Origin: Acidobacteriota bacterium
GTDB lineage: Bacteria > Acidobacteriota > Terriglobia > Terriglobales > Acidobacteriaceae
Length of the DNA: 64,000 bases
Assembly: GCA_018268855.1 (NCBI GenBank)
Contig: JAFDVR010000006.1
Location: forward strand, 186,001-250,000
Reading direction: 5' to 3'
In this document: piece after piece, positions 18,698 through 27,675 of the stretch
Numbering within the stretch: the first letter of the stretch is position 1
How the letters are laid out: each line of letters begins with the position of its first letter
Position numbers and translations under genes: made by a program
The notes under the pieces: generated by a model
Database searches by the model: none
What the model was told of the DNA's origin: nothing
Seen by the model: only the letters and a program-made list of their open reading frames with translations

Positions 18698-21600
18698 ATG
18701 CGCTTGCATCTTTGCTTTTCAGGCCTTAGGCCTGTTCTTCGCCAAACGCTCCGATCTTTCAACCTCACTTTCCGAATTGTGGCTGTACTGCTGCTCTTCT
18801 GTGGCATAGTCGCTCATGCGCAAACGTCTACCCTCTCCGGCGATGTCTCTGATCCTTCCGGCGCACGCGTTACTAACGCGCAGGTGACCATCACCAATGT
18901 GAACACCGGTATTCGCACGAATGTGGTCTCCGATTCCCATGGTGAGTTCAACGTACCTGCGCTTCAGCCGGGTCGTTATAACGTGCGCGCGGAAGCCCCT
19001 GGCTTCTCCGCCGCTGAAAAGACGAACGTGCGCCTCGAAGTAGACACCGCCGCTCGCGTGAGCCTTTCGCTTACCACGGGTGAGGTCAACTCTACTGTGA
19101 CTGTTTCCGCTGACCCTCCACTCCTCCAGCCAAACAATGGCGAAATTGAAACGCACATCAGTGAAACGGAGTACGAACAGCTTCCTCTGCTGCAGCTGGG
19201 CCGAAATCGAAATCCAACTACATTCGTCTATCTCACTCCTGGCGTACAGGGCTCTGTACAGTTGAACGGCGGCGAATACATTGGCGCCACCAACGTGATC
19301 AGCGTCTATGGAAGCCAGCAGTACACCACCGAATTATTGATGGAAGGATTTCCGGGTGGTCAGTCACGTATCTCCGGAAACTTTACCGAAAGTTCGCCGC
19401 CGCCTGATGCTATCGGTGAATTCAAAATGACCACCACCGGTCTGCCTGCCCAGTACGGACATACGGGAGCGGCCGTCGGTAGCTTCTCAATCAAATCAGG
19501 CACGAACCAGCTCCACGGCAGCGTTTATGAATATCTTCGCAACGGGGCTCTGGATGCAGGAAACTGGCTCGCGAAACACAAAGGAAATACAGCCACCTCA
19601 CCGATCAAGCAGAACGAATTCGGCGCCACGATCGGCGGCCCTGTTTATATTCCAGGCATTTACAACGGACATGACCGGACGTTCTTCTTCTTCTCCTATG
19701 GAGGATCAAGACGCCGGGGCTTAGACACCTTTGTGCAATCGCAGGTGCCTACCCTGGATGAACGGAATGGCATTTTTCCCGCAGCTAGAAAGATTTACGA
19801 TCCGGCTACTACTTCGGGAAGTACGCGCACACAGTTTTCTGGCAATCAGATTCCCACCGGACGATTTGATCCCGTAGCGGTAGCAACCCTGAAATACATT
19901 CCGGAACCAAACCAGACGGGAACTCTTAACTATGGCGGGTATACGGGCAATCCACTGCTCGATCCCAATCTGTACACCACAAAAATCAATCACAAGCTCA
20001 CGCTAAAGCAGGACCTGAGTGCACTCTACATTCGCACGATTGTTCCTCGTACCACTGTTTCTAATGCGCTCCCCGGACCGGCAGGAACAACCAGCTATCA
20101 GGTCGTGGCTTCTCATACAATCCGCATGATTCATAACTGGACCTTTACTCCAAATTTCCTTAACAGCTTCTATTTCGGGTTCAACCGTTTCACAAATTTG
20201 AACCTCGCTCTGGACACATCGGAAAACTACCCAAACCAGATTGGATTCCCTGGATCGAGCACATACTTCCCTGTATTCAGCTTTTCCAACGGATATACAA
20301 CTCTCAATAACACTCCGAACGGTTCCAACATCGAGAACGACTTCTACTTCAAGGACCAGGCGATCTGGCAATATAAGCGCCACACCATTACGTTTGGTGG
20401 CGAATATCGCAAGTTCCAGTACAACGACCAATCCCCTTACAAATTCAAGGGATCATACGCGTTCAATAGCCTTGAAACCGCTGATCCTTCCAGCACTTCA
20501 AGCACTGGTGATGGATTTGCCTCCTTCTTGCTGGGACAGGTCCATTCCGGCACTATTAGCCAACCTGTTCGCACCCATGGACGCCAGAGTTACTATGGCT
20601 TCTTCGTCCAGGACGATTGGCGCATTCATCCACGATTGACTCTCAACATGGGTTTGCGTTACGAGTGGCAGCCACCCTGGGCTGAAGCGCAGGACCACCA
20701 GAGCGCCATCGGTCTGGATGTACCGAACCCTGCTACAGGAAATCTCCCAGGAGCCCTCATCTCCGCAGGACGGGGGCCAATCGGCATTGGAAGCCGGCAC
20801 CTCTTTCCGGGTGACCATAGCTCCATCGGACCGCGTGTTGGCTTTGCCTTCAGCGCGACTCCACAGACGATTCTGCGCGGCGCGTATGGTATCTACTACT
20901 CAGACCCTTACTACAACGGCTACTCATCCGTGGTTGCGATGGGTTACCAGGTCAATGGTGACTTCCTCAGCACAGATAACGGTCTGCACCCCGCGTTTGT
21001 ATTGCGGGATGGTGTTCCGAACACTTATCCCACCGAACCGACACTGACGCCCACGGCGGTCAATGGGCAGAACGTCTCCTACTACCAGCCCAACATGGCG
21101 CAGATGCCGCGCACCCAGTCGTGGAACCTGAGCATTCAACAGCAGATCACGCCTCGTTCTTCGATCGAGTTCGTCTACGTGGGCACACACAATACGCGTC
21201 AGATCGATCAAAACCTGGTGAATATCAATCAGGTCGATCCCAAGTATCTGGCGTATATCCCTGCCAAACCTCCAAGCGGCCCCACTCCACCCAATCCATT
21301 GCTGCAAAAAGCGACTCCCACCAGCATGGCTGCCGTGGGTGCGACCATGCCCTATCCTTCCTTCAACGGGACGGTCGTGCAGGCATTGCGTCCATATCCG
21401 CAGTATCTGACGATGACCTCCGTCGCCGCGAAAGCGGGGGCTTCCATCTATCACGGTGGCCAGGTGATCTATCAGACCAGGACCAACTGGGGACTGATGT
21501 TCCATGCCGGCTACACATGGTCCAAATCGATGGGCTATGCCAGCCCAACGCTGGCGGGCACAAGCGCTGTGAACAATGTGTTGCAGAATGCTTTTGATCC

Positions 21601-22183
21601 GCAAGCAGAGTGGGCCGAGTTACCGCAAAGTGTGCGTCATTCTCTGGTGATGTACTGGACCTACGAACTTCCGTTCGGAAAGGGCAGGAAGTACCTCATG
21701 CATGGAGTAGGAAGTGTCATTGCTGGAGGCTGGAACCTTTCTGCCATCCAGACCTACCAGAGCGGCACGCCCCTACAGATCGTCACGTCCAATACGCTGC
21801 CCATCTTCAATTCCGTCCTGCGTCCGAATAAGGCACCTGGAGTGGATCCCTCGATCCATATGTCGAACGGCAAGTGCGATGGCACCATAAACTGCGTCTT
21901 TAACGCGAGCGCATTTTCCGATCCGGACAGGACCTTTGGAAATGCAGATCTCACGTATTCAGACGTACGCAACTTCGCCGTATTGTCTGAGAACCTTACC
22001 TTGGCAAAGGAGACTCCGATTGGAGAGCACCTTCGCTGGTCACTCTATGCGCAGGCGCTAAATACATTCAATCGCCATCGCTTCTATGCCATCCAAACAA
22101 ACTCCAGCAATGCAAGCTTTGGTGTTCCGAGTTCTGTAACCCTGCCCCGGCAGATTCAGCTCGGTACGCGCTTCCAGTTCTAA
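18698..22183 (+). CDS. Oar-like TonB-dependent receptor with carboxypeptidase-regulatory-like domain
   Basis: An outer-membrane receptor of 1161 residues, a family greatly expanded in Acidobacteriota and used for uptake of large substrates, often glycans. Order: signal peptide ending GIVAHAQ, a carboxypeptidase-regulatory-like beta-sandwich (TSTLSGDVSDPSGARVTNAQ to VTVSADPP, about residues 40-135), plug domain (about 140-260, including GRNRNPTTFVYLTPGVQG), then a long beta-barrel ending in aromatic Phe (LGTRFQF). The frame is open to 18647, but ATG 18698 has AAAGG 10 bases upstream and starts at the exported leader. It is preceded by a promoter and palindrome and followed by a terminator, then by a secreted glycosidase-like gene. 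The substrate is probably a sugar or oligosaccharide, inferred from those neighbours. Confidence 0.93.
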   Translation: MRLHLCFSGLRPVLRQTLRSFNLTFRIVAVLLLFCGIVAHAQTSTLSGDVSDPSGARVTNAQVTITNVNTGIRTNVVSDSHGEFNVPALQPGRYNVRAEAPGFSAAEKTNVRLEVDTAARVSLSLTTGEVNSTVTVSADPPLLQPNNGEIETHISETEYEQLPLLQLGRNRNPTTFVYLTPGVQGSVQLNGGEYIGATNVISVYGSQQYTTELLMEGFPGGQSRISGNFTESSPPPDAIGEFKMTTTGLPAQYGHTGAAVGSFSIKSGTNQLHGSVYEYLRNGALDAGNWLAKHKGNTATSPIKQNEFGATIGGPVYIPGIYNGHDRTFFFFSYGGSRRRGLDTFVQSQVPTLDERNGIFPAARKIYDPATTSGSTRTQFSGNQIPTGRFDPVAVATLKYIPEPNQTGTLNYGGYTGNPLLDPNLYTTKINHKLTLKQDLSALYIRTIVPRTTVSNALPGPAGTTSYQVVASHTIRMIHNWTFTPNFLNSFYFGFNRFTNLNLALDTSENYPNQIGFPGSSTYFPVFSFSNGYTTLNNTPNGSNIENDFYFKDQAIWQYKRHTITFGGEYRKFQYNDQSPYKFKGSYAFNSLETADPSSTSSTGDGFASFLLGQVHSGTISQPVRTHGRQSYYGFFVQDDWRIHPRLTLNMGLRYEWQPPWAEAQDHQSAIGLDVPNPATGNLPGALISAGRGPIGIGSRHLFPGDHSSIGPRVGFAFSATPQTILRGAYGIYYSDPYYNGYSSVVAMGYQVNGDFLSTDNGLHPAFVLRDGVPNTYPTEPTLTPTAVNGQNVSYYQPNMAQMPRTQSWNLSIQQQITPRSSIEFVYVGTHNTRQIDQNLVNINQVDPKYLAYIPAKPPSGPTPPNPLLQKATPTSMAAVGATMPYPSFNGTVVQALRPYPQYLTMTSVAAKAGASIYHGGQVIYQTRTNWGLMFHAGYTWSKSMGYASPTLAGTSAVNNVLQNAFDPQAEWAELPQSVRHSLVMYWTYELPFGKGRKYLMHGVGSVIAGGWNLSAIQTYQSGTPLQIVTSNTLPIFNSVLRPNKAPGVDPSIHMSNGKCDGTINCVFNASAFSDPDRTFGNADLTYSDVRNFAVLSENLTLAKETPIGEHLRWSLYAQALNTFNRHRFYAIQTNSSNASFGVPSSVTLPRQIQLGTRFQF

Positions 22184-22196
22184 TCGCCAACATACA

Positions 22197-22229
22197 AAAG
22201 CTGGTAGGGAATCATTCCCTGCCAGCTTT
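22197..22229 (+). terminator. Intrinsic terminator after the receptor gene
   Basis: A 15-bp stem (AAAGCTGGTAGGGAA with its complement, one G-U pair, loop TCA) lies 14 bases after the stop and is followed by CTTGTT. The next gene on the strand probably needs its own promoter or readthrough. Confidence 0.75.
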
Positions 22230-22322
22230 CTTGTTGCTTAAATTTGTATTCGCTCATTAAAAGAACGAATCACGTATAACGGAAGATCGATCGAATTCGT
22301 ACGTGGAAAGAGAGAACGCGTC

Positions 22323-23972
22323 TTGATCAATCGTCGTAAATTCTTACATCACTCCTTGTGTGCGACAGCCGCGGCTACAATCTCTCAGCGGCTCCTCTTC
22401 GCATCGGCTGCAACCGGTCACGCTTCTCTTATACCTTCTGCGCCTGTACCTACGTTCAATTACTTCAATACGTGGCACTCGCAGTACAGTCTCGCCGCCC
22501 ATCATCTCGGCGCAAAAGATTTCAGCGCCATGATGGGAGACGCAGGTTCGGTCCTTTCGCAAAAAGAATTGACGGAAGAAAACCTCTTCGGTCCAAAAGG
22601 ACTAGTGCATACTGCGTATCCCACCATACGTCAGGATATGTACTTCGTTCTGGACCATGGCTGGGACAATCCGCCTTCTGGGGATCTGGCATACACCGGA
22701 ACCCTCGACCTGAATGCCGAGCGGTTCCCCTCCTTCAAAGGCAATCCAGCGCAAAAATTGAAGACGCTGTGCGCTGCCATTAAAAAGGCTGGCTGGCGTG
22801 GAACAGGAATATGGATTCCAGCCCAGCTCGCTCCCGTTACGCTGGACCGCGACAAGCAAAAGGGCATCAATGTGGTTTCTCCGGAGTACCGGCGCAATCA
22901 TTGGATTAAAAGCCTTCGCGAATCGCATGAAGCAGGAATTGCCTATTGGAAAGTTGACTGGGGTACACATGCCCATGAGCCGGTATTTCGCGAAATGCTA
23001 TATGCATTGGCGAAGGAACACGCTCCCGGCCTAGTTCTTGAAACAACAGAACCGCGCGGTCCACTGAATAACCAGATCACGCAATGCGCGTGTCCTGACT
23101 CCCAGGAAGCAAAGAAGGATAGAAAGTGGCTTGATATCAGTCATCGCCTGATGAAGATGCCAGGGACATTCCGCATCTACGACACGATCACATTCACTGC
23201 CGTTCCCACCACGCTCGCCCGCATTGCGGGATTGCTAAACGTGCAGCCCGACGACGAAGCGAAAGCCTTCCTCAACTGCGAAGATGAGGTGTACATCGGC
23301 GCCGCTTTAGGAATCGATCTGGCTATTCAGCGCAACGCTCTTCCCGGCGTGCGCTACGTCGCCGATCCAAGTCCGCGAAATATTGCGCACAAAATCAATG
23401 AGGCTGTCCGAGCAGTGCGTTGGCAGCGCATCGCTCCTCCGGTCGCCGCAGGCAAAACATCTCTTGCGTTCGATCCCAAACTGCTCTGGGATTCGTGGAA
23501 GTATTCCGAAGGGCAGACATGGCTGCGTTCTGCGATTGGCAAAGAGATTTGGCAGGGTGCTCCCGCACGCATTGCGCGCGGTATGCAACTTCCGCACGTC
23601 ACAACCGAAGGAACTCCTCCGTTTGTCGTCTCCAGCAGGCATCCGAACGGCGCCACCGCCGTAGCTACCCTTGGCCGTATCTCGTCTGCGCGTGGATGGA
23701 TGACGCCACATACGAACGTTGCCATCGAAGGGTGCTCGCTGGATGCACCGGTTGGAATCTTTGGCGTTTATGAAGAACTCGCGTTGGACTTTGATGCACC
23801 TATAAACAAGCGGCGTGTTCTTATGCAGGACCTGGCAACGGACACGCCCATTGATGTCACAAAACAGGTTCAGCGCATTGGGAAACGAATCATTATGCCG
23901 GGCAAACTCATTGATGAACTATGCGCGGTCAAGGATCAATCGGAACCTGGCGTTGTGCTGCAATGCATCTAG
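22323..23972 (+). CDS. Tat-exported glycosidase-like protein (melibiase-like TIM barrel)
   Basis: A 549-residue protein. The N-terminus INRRKFLHHSL...AAT is a twin-arginine signal, so it is exported folded. The next region resembles retaining alpha-galactosidase-type TIM barrels: YFNTWHSQYS, VLDHGWDNP, GTGIWIPAQLAP and YWKVDWGTH, the last being the form expected of a nucleophile strand (K-x-D). A C-terminal beta domain follows (VPTTL...FGVYEELALDF). The exact GH family cannot be named with certainty, and the second catalytic acid is not obvious. The start is TTG at 22323 with AGAGAG 8 bases upstream. Position between a TonB receptor and a LacI regulator argues for glycan breakdown. It converges on the regulator gene. 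Confidence 0.6.
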   Translation: MINRRKFLHHSLCATAAATISQRLLFASAATGHASLIPSAPVPTFNYFNTWHSQYSLAAHHLGAKDFSAMMGDAGSVLSQKELTEENLFGPKGLVHTAYPTIRQDMYFVLDHGWDNPPSGDLAYTGTLDLNAERFPSFKGNPAQKLKTLCAAIKKAGWRGTGIWIPAQLAPVTLDRDKQKGINVVSPEYRRNHWIKSLRESHEAGIAYWKVDWGTHAHEPVFREMLYALAKEHAPGLVLETTEPRGPLNNQITQCACPDSQEAKKDRKWLDISHRLMKMPGTFRIYDTITFTAVPTTLARIAGLLNVQPDDEAKAFLNCEDEVYIGAALGIDLAIQRNALPGVRYVADPSPRNIAHKINEAVRAVRWQRIAPPVAAGKTSLAFDPKLLWDSWKYSEGQTWLRSAIGKEIWQGAPARIARGMQLPHVTTEGTPPFVVSSRHPNGATAVATLGRISSARGWMTPHTNVAIEGCSLDAPVGIFGVYEELALDFDAPINKRRVLMQDLATDTPIDVTKQVQRIGKRIIMPGKLIDELCAVKDQSEPGVVLQCI

Positions 23973-23993
23973 CTGCGACAAGCAATCGTTTTA

Positions 23994-24995
23994 TTATGCA
24001 GGTGGCGCGGTGGTAGAGTCCCGCACAATCAGCGATGCATCAATCATCAATTGAAGCCCCGGCTCTTCAGGATGCTCTGACATACGGGTAAACGCTTCAA
24101 TACATCCCTTTGCCACTGCACTTCGCGATACGTGCAGCGTGGTGAGTGACGGGCTCACAATTTCGCTCAAAAGAATGTCATCGAACCCGATCAGCGAAAC
24201 GTCCGCAGGAACGGCCAGCCCCATCGCATGAGCAGCGCGCAACGCGCCAAGCGCCATCATGTCATTCACAGAGATTACTGCTGTCGGTCTCTGTGGAAGA
24301 TGCATGAACTTTCGCATCGCCGCTTCGCCACCATCTACTTTGTAGTCTCCGCATATCATCCACTCCGGACGGACCTCAAGCCGGTACTCCTGCATTGCGT
24401 GGATGAATGCTTCGGCACGGAGGCGTGAACTGGTGGATGTTTCATATCCGCCAATCAAAGCAATGCGCCTGTGTCCTAGCGCATGCAAATGGCCGACAGC
24501 CTGCTGCATGCCATGGTCGAACCGGTAACTCACATCGCTGACCAGAGGACGCACCACGCGGCGGTCGAAGGTGACTACTGGAATCCTGCGCTGCACAAAA
24601 CGCTGATACGGATCGTGGAACTCTTCATGCGATGGAATCACCACCACGCCATCTACCTGGTGACGGAGCATGCGTCGGACAGCACCTTCCGCGCGCTCAG
24701 GATCCTCAATGTTTGCCAACAGAATTCCCTGCTGTTTTTCCGTCAGATATCCTTCGAAATCGCGCAAAAATTCGAGAAAAAACGGATTGATCACGTTGGA
24801 AACGATGATGCCAAACATGTCGCTTCGGCCGTATTTGAGCGTGGTGGCCGAAGCGTTTGGAATGAACTGCAACTCGTCGATGACCCGGCGCACAATCGCA
24901 GCCGTCTCCGGCCGCACCAGCGGCGATCCACTGATGACACGCGAGACGGTAGCCGTTGAAACGCCAGCCTTCTCTGCAACCATCCGCATGTTCAA
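23994..24995 (-). CDS. LacI-family transcriptional regulator
   Basis: A sugar-responsive repressor of 333 residues. The N-terminal helix-turn-helix reads MRMVAEKAGVSTATVSRVIS, followed by the hinge region and a periplasmic-binding-protein-like effector domain (FGIIVSNVINPFFLEFLRDF, GVVVIPSHEEF, RRIPVVTFDRR, HRRIALIGGYETS, VNDMMALGALRAAHAMGLAVP, LIGFDDI). The frame is open to 25097, but TTG at 24995 has GGGAG 9 bases upstream and gives the usual Met-x-Met-Arg start of this family. It faces the glycosidase-like gene tail to tail, 21 bases apart. The likely target is the palindrome at 18611-18642; self-regulation is not supported, as no similar site lies at its own start. Confidence 0.93.
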   Translation of the reverse strand: MNMRMVAEKAGVSTATVSRVISGSPLVRPETAAIVRRVIDELQFIPNASATTLKYGRSDMFGIIVSNVINPFFLEFLRDFEGYLTEKQQGILLANIEDPERAEGAVRRMLRHQVDGVVVIPSHEEFHDPYQRFVQRRIPVVTFDRRVVRPLVSDVSYRFDHGMQQAVGHLHALGHRRIALIGGYETSTSSRLRAEAFIHAMQEYRLEVRPEWMICGDYKVDGGEAAMRKFMHLPQRPTAVISVNDMMALGALRAAHAMGLAVPADVSLIGFDDILLSEIVSPSLTTLHVSRSAVAKGCIEAFTRMSEHPEEPGLQLMIDASLIVRDSTTAPPA

Positions 24996-25128
24996 GACGC
25001 AATTCTCCCAAGGCAGATACGGCTCTTTGGTCCGCTCACAAAAGAATAAGTGGCAAGACAATCTTCCCGCCATCACTCTGTTGAGGGAGTGCCTCATGCA
25101 CAGAACCGCTGCGGACTAAAATGGGCTT

Positions 25129-25899
25129 ATGAGTGATCTGGTGATTGCAGGCCGCACATTCAAGTCGCGGCTGATTGTAGGGACAGGAAAGTACAAGGAT
25201 GGCCCTGAGACAGCCAAGGCGATTGAAGCTTCCGGCGCCGAAATGGTGACCGTTGCCGTTCGTCGTGTGGAACTGGACCGCACGAAAGAGTCTTTATTGG
25301 ACTATATCGACACGAATTCGATGTTTTTAATGCCGAATACAGCCGGATGTTATACCGGAGAAGAAGCCATCCGCGCGGCTCGCCTGGCACGCGAAGTAGG
25401 CTTGTCTGATTGGGTTAAGGTCGAAGTCATCGGTGATCGCCAGACCCTCTATCCCGACGTTGCAGGAACGTTAACGGCGACCGAGGTATTGGTCAAGGAA
25501 GGGTTTACTGTTCTTCCCTATACTTCTGATGACATTGTGTTTGCGAAGCGTCTTATTGATGTGGGGGCCGCCGCCGTTATGCCGCTTGGAGCCCCCATTG
25601 GATCAGGTCTTGGACTACAAAATGTAGCCAATCTCCGCATCCTCCGCGAACTGATTACGGAGGTTCCGCTGATCTTGGACGCCGGTGTCGGTACCGCCAG
25701 CGATGCCGCCGTGGCTATGGAGCTGGGCTTCGACGGTGTTCTGATGAACACGGCCATTGCCGAAGCTAAAGATCCCATTAAGATGGCGTCTGCCATGAAG
25801 CATGCTGTGATTGCTGGACGTGAGGCCTACGAGGCCGGCCGCATGCCCCGCCGACTCTACGCAAGCGCAAGTTCCCCGCTGGATGGAATTTCGAAATAA
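25129..25899 (+). CDS. thiG: Thiazole synthase ThiG
   Basis: Forms the thiazole phosphate ring of thiamine from deoxyxylulose phosphate, dehydroglycine and ThiS thiocarboxylate. The TIM barrel of 256 residues shows [30 protein letters not shown], the Schiff-base Lys in [39 protein letters not shown] and [15 protein letters not shown]. No thiS, thiO/thiH, thiF or thiE lies nearby, and no TPP riboswitch is apparent in the upstream 133 bases, so it depends on genes elsewhere. Confidence 0.96.
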   Translation: MSDLVIAGRTFKSRLIVGTGKYKDGPETAKAIEASGAEMVTVAVRRVELDRTKESLLDYIDTNSMFLMPNTAGCYTGEEAIRAARLAREVGLSDWVKVEVIGDRQTLYPDVAGTLTATEVLVKEGFTVLPYTSDDIVFAKRLIDVGAAAVMPLGAPIGSGLGLQNVANLRILRELITEVPLILDAGVGTASDAAVAMELGFDGVLMNTAIAEAKDPIKMASAMKHAVIAGREAYEAGRMPRRLYASASSPLDGISK

Positions 25900-26038
25900 T
25901 AGCTTTGTTCGGATGGTGCCAGTGTGACTATCAAAGCAGATAGCTTATGCATTCGGGTGTACATCCCTTCCTGCGGCATAACCATCCCAACAAGCTGTAT
26001 TTACATGAATTTTTGTTCGAGAAAGGAACTTATCTGCC

Positions 26039-26260
26039 ATGAAGCCAGCAACCATTATCGGCATTCTGCTGATTATTCTCGGTATTGTAGGATTCGCCCT
26101 CGGCGGATTTAGCTTTACACACCAGAAGAAAGATGTCGACGTAGGTCCGGTCGAGATCAGCCATGAATCCACAAAGCATGTGCCCATTCCTCCCGTGGTG
26201 AGCGGTATTGCGCTGGTTGCCGGTATTGCACTTGTAGTTGTCGGTTCCAAGAGCAAATAA
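26039..26260 (+). CDS. Small two-helix membrane protein (DUF3185-like)
   Basis: A 73-residue protein with two transmembrane segments (residues 4-24 and 51-69) joined by a polar loop (HQKKDVDVGPVEISHESTKH), the shape of DUF3185 proteins. AAAGGA 10 bases before the ATG supports the start. The function is unknown. It has its own terminator 20 bases downstream and no partner gene. The upstream 139 bases hold no further feature that I can name. Confidence 0.8.
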   Translation: MKPATIIGILLIILGIVGFALGGFSFTHQKKDVDVGPVEISHESTKHVPIPPVVSGIALVAGIALVVVGSKSK

Positions 26261-26279
26261 GTTTTATACAACTTTCCGA

Positions 26280-26309
26280 AAACGTCCATGGCATTTGCCA
26301 TGGACGTTT
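26280..26309 (+). terminator. Intrinsic terminator
   Basis: A perfect 14-bp inverted repeat (AAACGTCCATGGCA and complement, 2 central bases so effectively a 6-base loop) followed by CATTT, 20 bases after the small membrane protein. Confidence 0.75.
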
Positions 26310-26395
26310 CATTTAACCCAACGGGCACTTCCCTGCTGAATACGTAAGCTCCTGATTTCATTGAGGAAATGAATGCCTTTTCAGAAATAGAAGCG

Positions 26396-26428
26396 TTGAC
26401 AAGTGAATGCTCAGGAGCGTTTTATGCT
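26396..26428 (+). promoter_or_regulatory. Possible promoter for the Tat-exported propeller gene
   Basis: A perfect TTGACA (26396-26401) lies about 95 bases before the gene start, but the -10 is poor (TTTATG at 18 bases or TATGCT at 21). The region 26310-26493 holds nothing else recognisable. Confidence 0.3.
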
Positions 26429-26493
26429 CGCGGTCGTAAAGAACTCCCTGGCCTGCTGTTCACAAAACTCACCTTTTGAGGAGACCCTATACC

Positions 26494-27501
26494 ATGCCAT
26501 TGTTCAAACCCAACCGCCGCGATTTTCTAAAGACCTCCGCCCTGGCTGGCGCGGCGCTTACCGTGCCCGAGCTAATACCTACCGCAAGCGGCTCCATTGC
26601 CAACACGAGCTACTTTGACCTGACGCAGTCGAGCACGGAGTATGTACGCAATCTGCATCAGCATGACAATTCCCACGCCATGCAATCCTTCGCATGGAAC
26701 TCCGCCGACTGGCTTTATGTTCTGGAGACTAAAAATGACGCCAATGGCGATATGACGCTTTCCCGCTACGATTCGAGCCTCACCGCCCAAGGCTACATGG
26801 TCTTGAGCGGCGCGGGTCACGGTGTTGCCATGGGCATTGATCGCTGGGCATCGCCGAACTACTACTGGACCGAGAGTGAGTCATACGACAACGGCGGCGG
26901 AGGGCGCGGCCGCAAGCTGCAACGCTTCACTTTCTCAAATGGAGCGACGATCACACACTCGGATGCGGAGGTCTTTGATCCGACCATTCATCTGGAAGGC
27001 CACACCTGCTACAACGTGACCTGTTCGATCGACCCGACCTACAAACGCATCGGCGTACGCTACTGCAAGAATGCGGACGGCTCAGGCGGACTGTGGTTCA
27101 ACATCTACAATCTGGACGATTTCAACAATCACAACTACATTCCGCTGATTACAAGCTTCAAAATTCCGAGTGCTCCTTCCGGCGCAGGTACTGCCCAGGG
27201 ATGGTGTCTGTATGGAAGCTGGCTGTACTTCTCCTATGGCACCAAGGAGTCGACGTGCCCCGGAACACAGGCAAGCGCGGCTGCTGGTGGGTCGATGGTG
27301 GGTCGTTTGAATATCAACAGTCCAACATCGATCATCGGTTATGACTCACAGGTGGGCTATACGTTGTGCCAGCGCGAAATGGAGGGTGTAGGTATTCGTC
27401 TGGTGGGGGGACAACCACGATTGCATATTGGCTGCTCCGGCAACAATGATGGCAGCAGCAATCACTATGTTTCGATGTATTACAAGACGGCGATGATTTA
27501 A
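26494..27501 (+). CDS. Tat-exported P68-RBP/TagC-like beta-propeller protein
   Basis: A 335-residue protein. The signal NRRDFLKTSALAGAALTVP is a clear twin-arginine leader. The mature part begins FDLTQSSTEYVRNLHQHDN and is rich in W, Y, G and short strands (AMQSFAWNSADWLYVLETK, SPNYYWTESESYD, RIGVRYCKN). This pattern resembles the P68 RBP/TagC-like beta-propeller domain found in Streptomyces proteins annotated as teichoic acid biosynthesis protein C and in phage receptor-binding proteins. That match is from memory. ATG 26494 is preceded by GAGGAG. As the organism appears Gram-negative, teichoic acid is not a likely substrate; binding of a surface or plant glycan is possible. Confidence 0.65.
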   Translation: MPLFKPNRRDFLKTSALAGAALTVPELIPTASGSIANTSYFDLTQSSTEYVRNLHQHDNSHAMQSFAWNSADWLYVLETKNDANGDMTLSRYDSSLTAQGYMVLSGAGHGVAMGIDRWASPNYYWTESESYDNGGGGRGRKLQRFTFSNGATITHSDAEVFDPTIHLEGHTCYNVTCSIDPTYKRIGVRYCKNADGSGGLWFNIYNLDDFNNHNYIPLITSFKIPSAPSGAGTAQGWCLYGSWLYFSYGTKESTCPGTQASAAAGGSMVGRLNINSPTSIIGYDSQVGYTLCQREMEGVGIRLVGGQPRLHIGCSGNNDGSSNHYVSMYYKTAMI

Positions 27502-27526
27502 TTGGCCCCAGAATGCTGCAAGCAGG

Positions 27527-27551
27527 AAAGCCCGCTTTGGAAGCGGGCTTT
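27527..27551 (+). terminator. Intrinsic terminator
   Basis: A perfect 11-bp stem (AAAGCCCGCTT and complement, loop TGG) lies 26 bases after the propeller gene. The rest of 27552-27675 is AT-rich with no gene. Confidence 0.8.
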
Positions 27552-27675
27552 CACCTTTAAGGCATGCGACGAACTTATATTTTGAATAGTTATTCAGATA
27601 ATTTATTCATTGACGATATGCTTTCTGACCATTTACAGGTATCTTCTGGCGCCATTCAGGGAGAGCAGTGAAAAA

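Noticed and set aside
24996..25128. TPP riboswitch before thiG
   Set aside because: The conserved CUGAGA and ACCUGAUC-type segments were looked for and not found.
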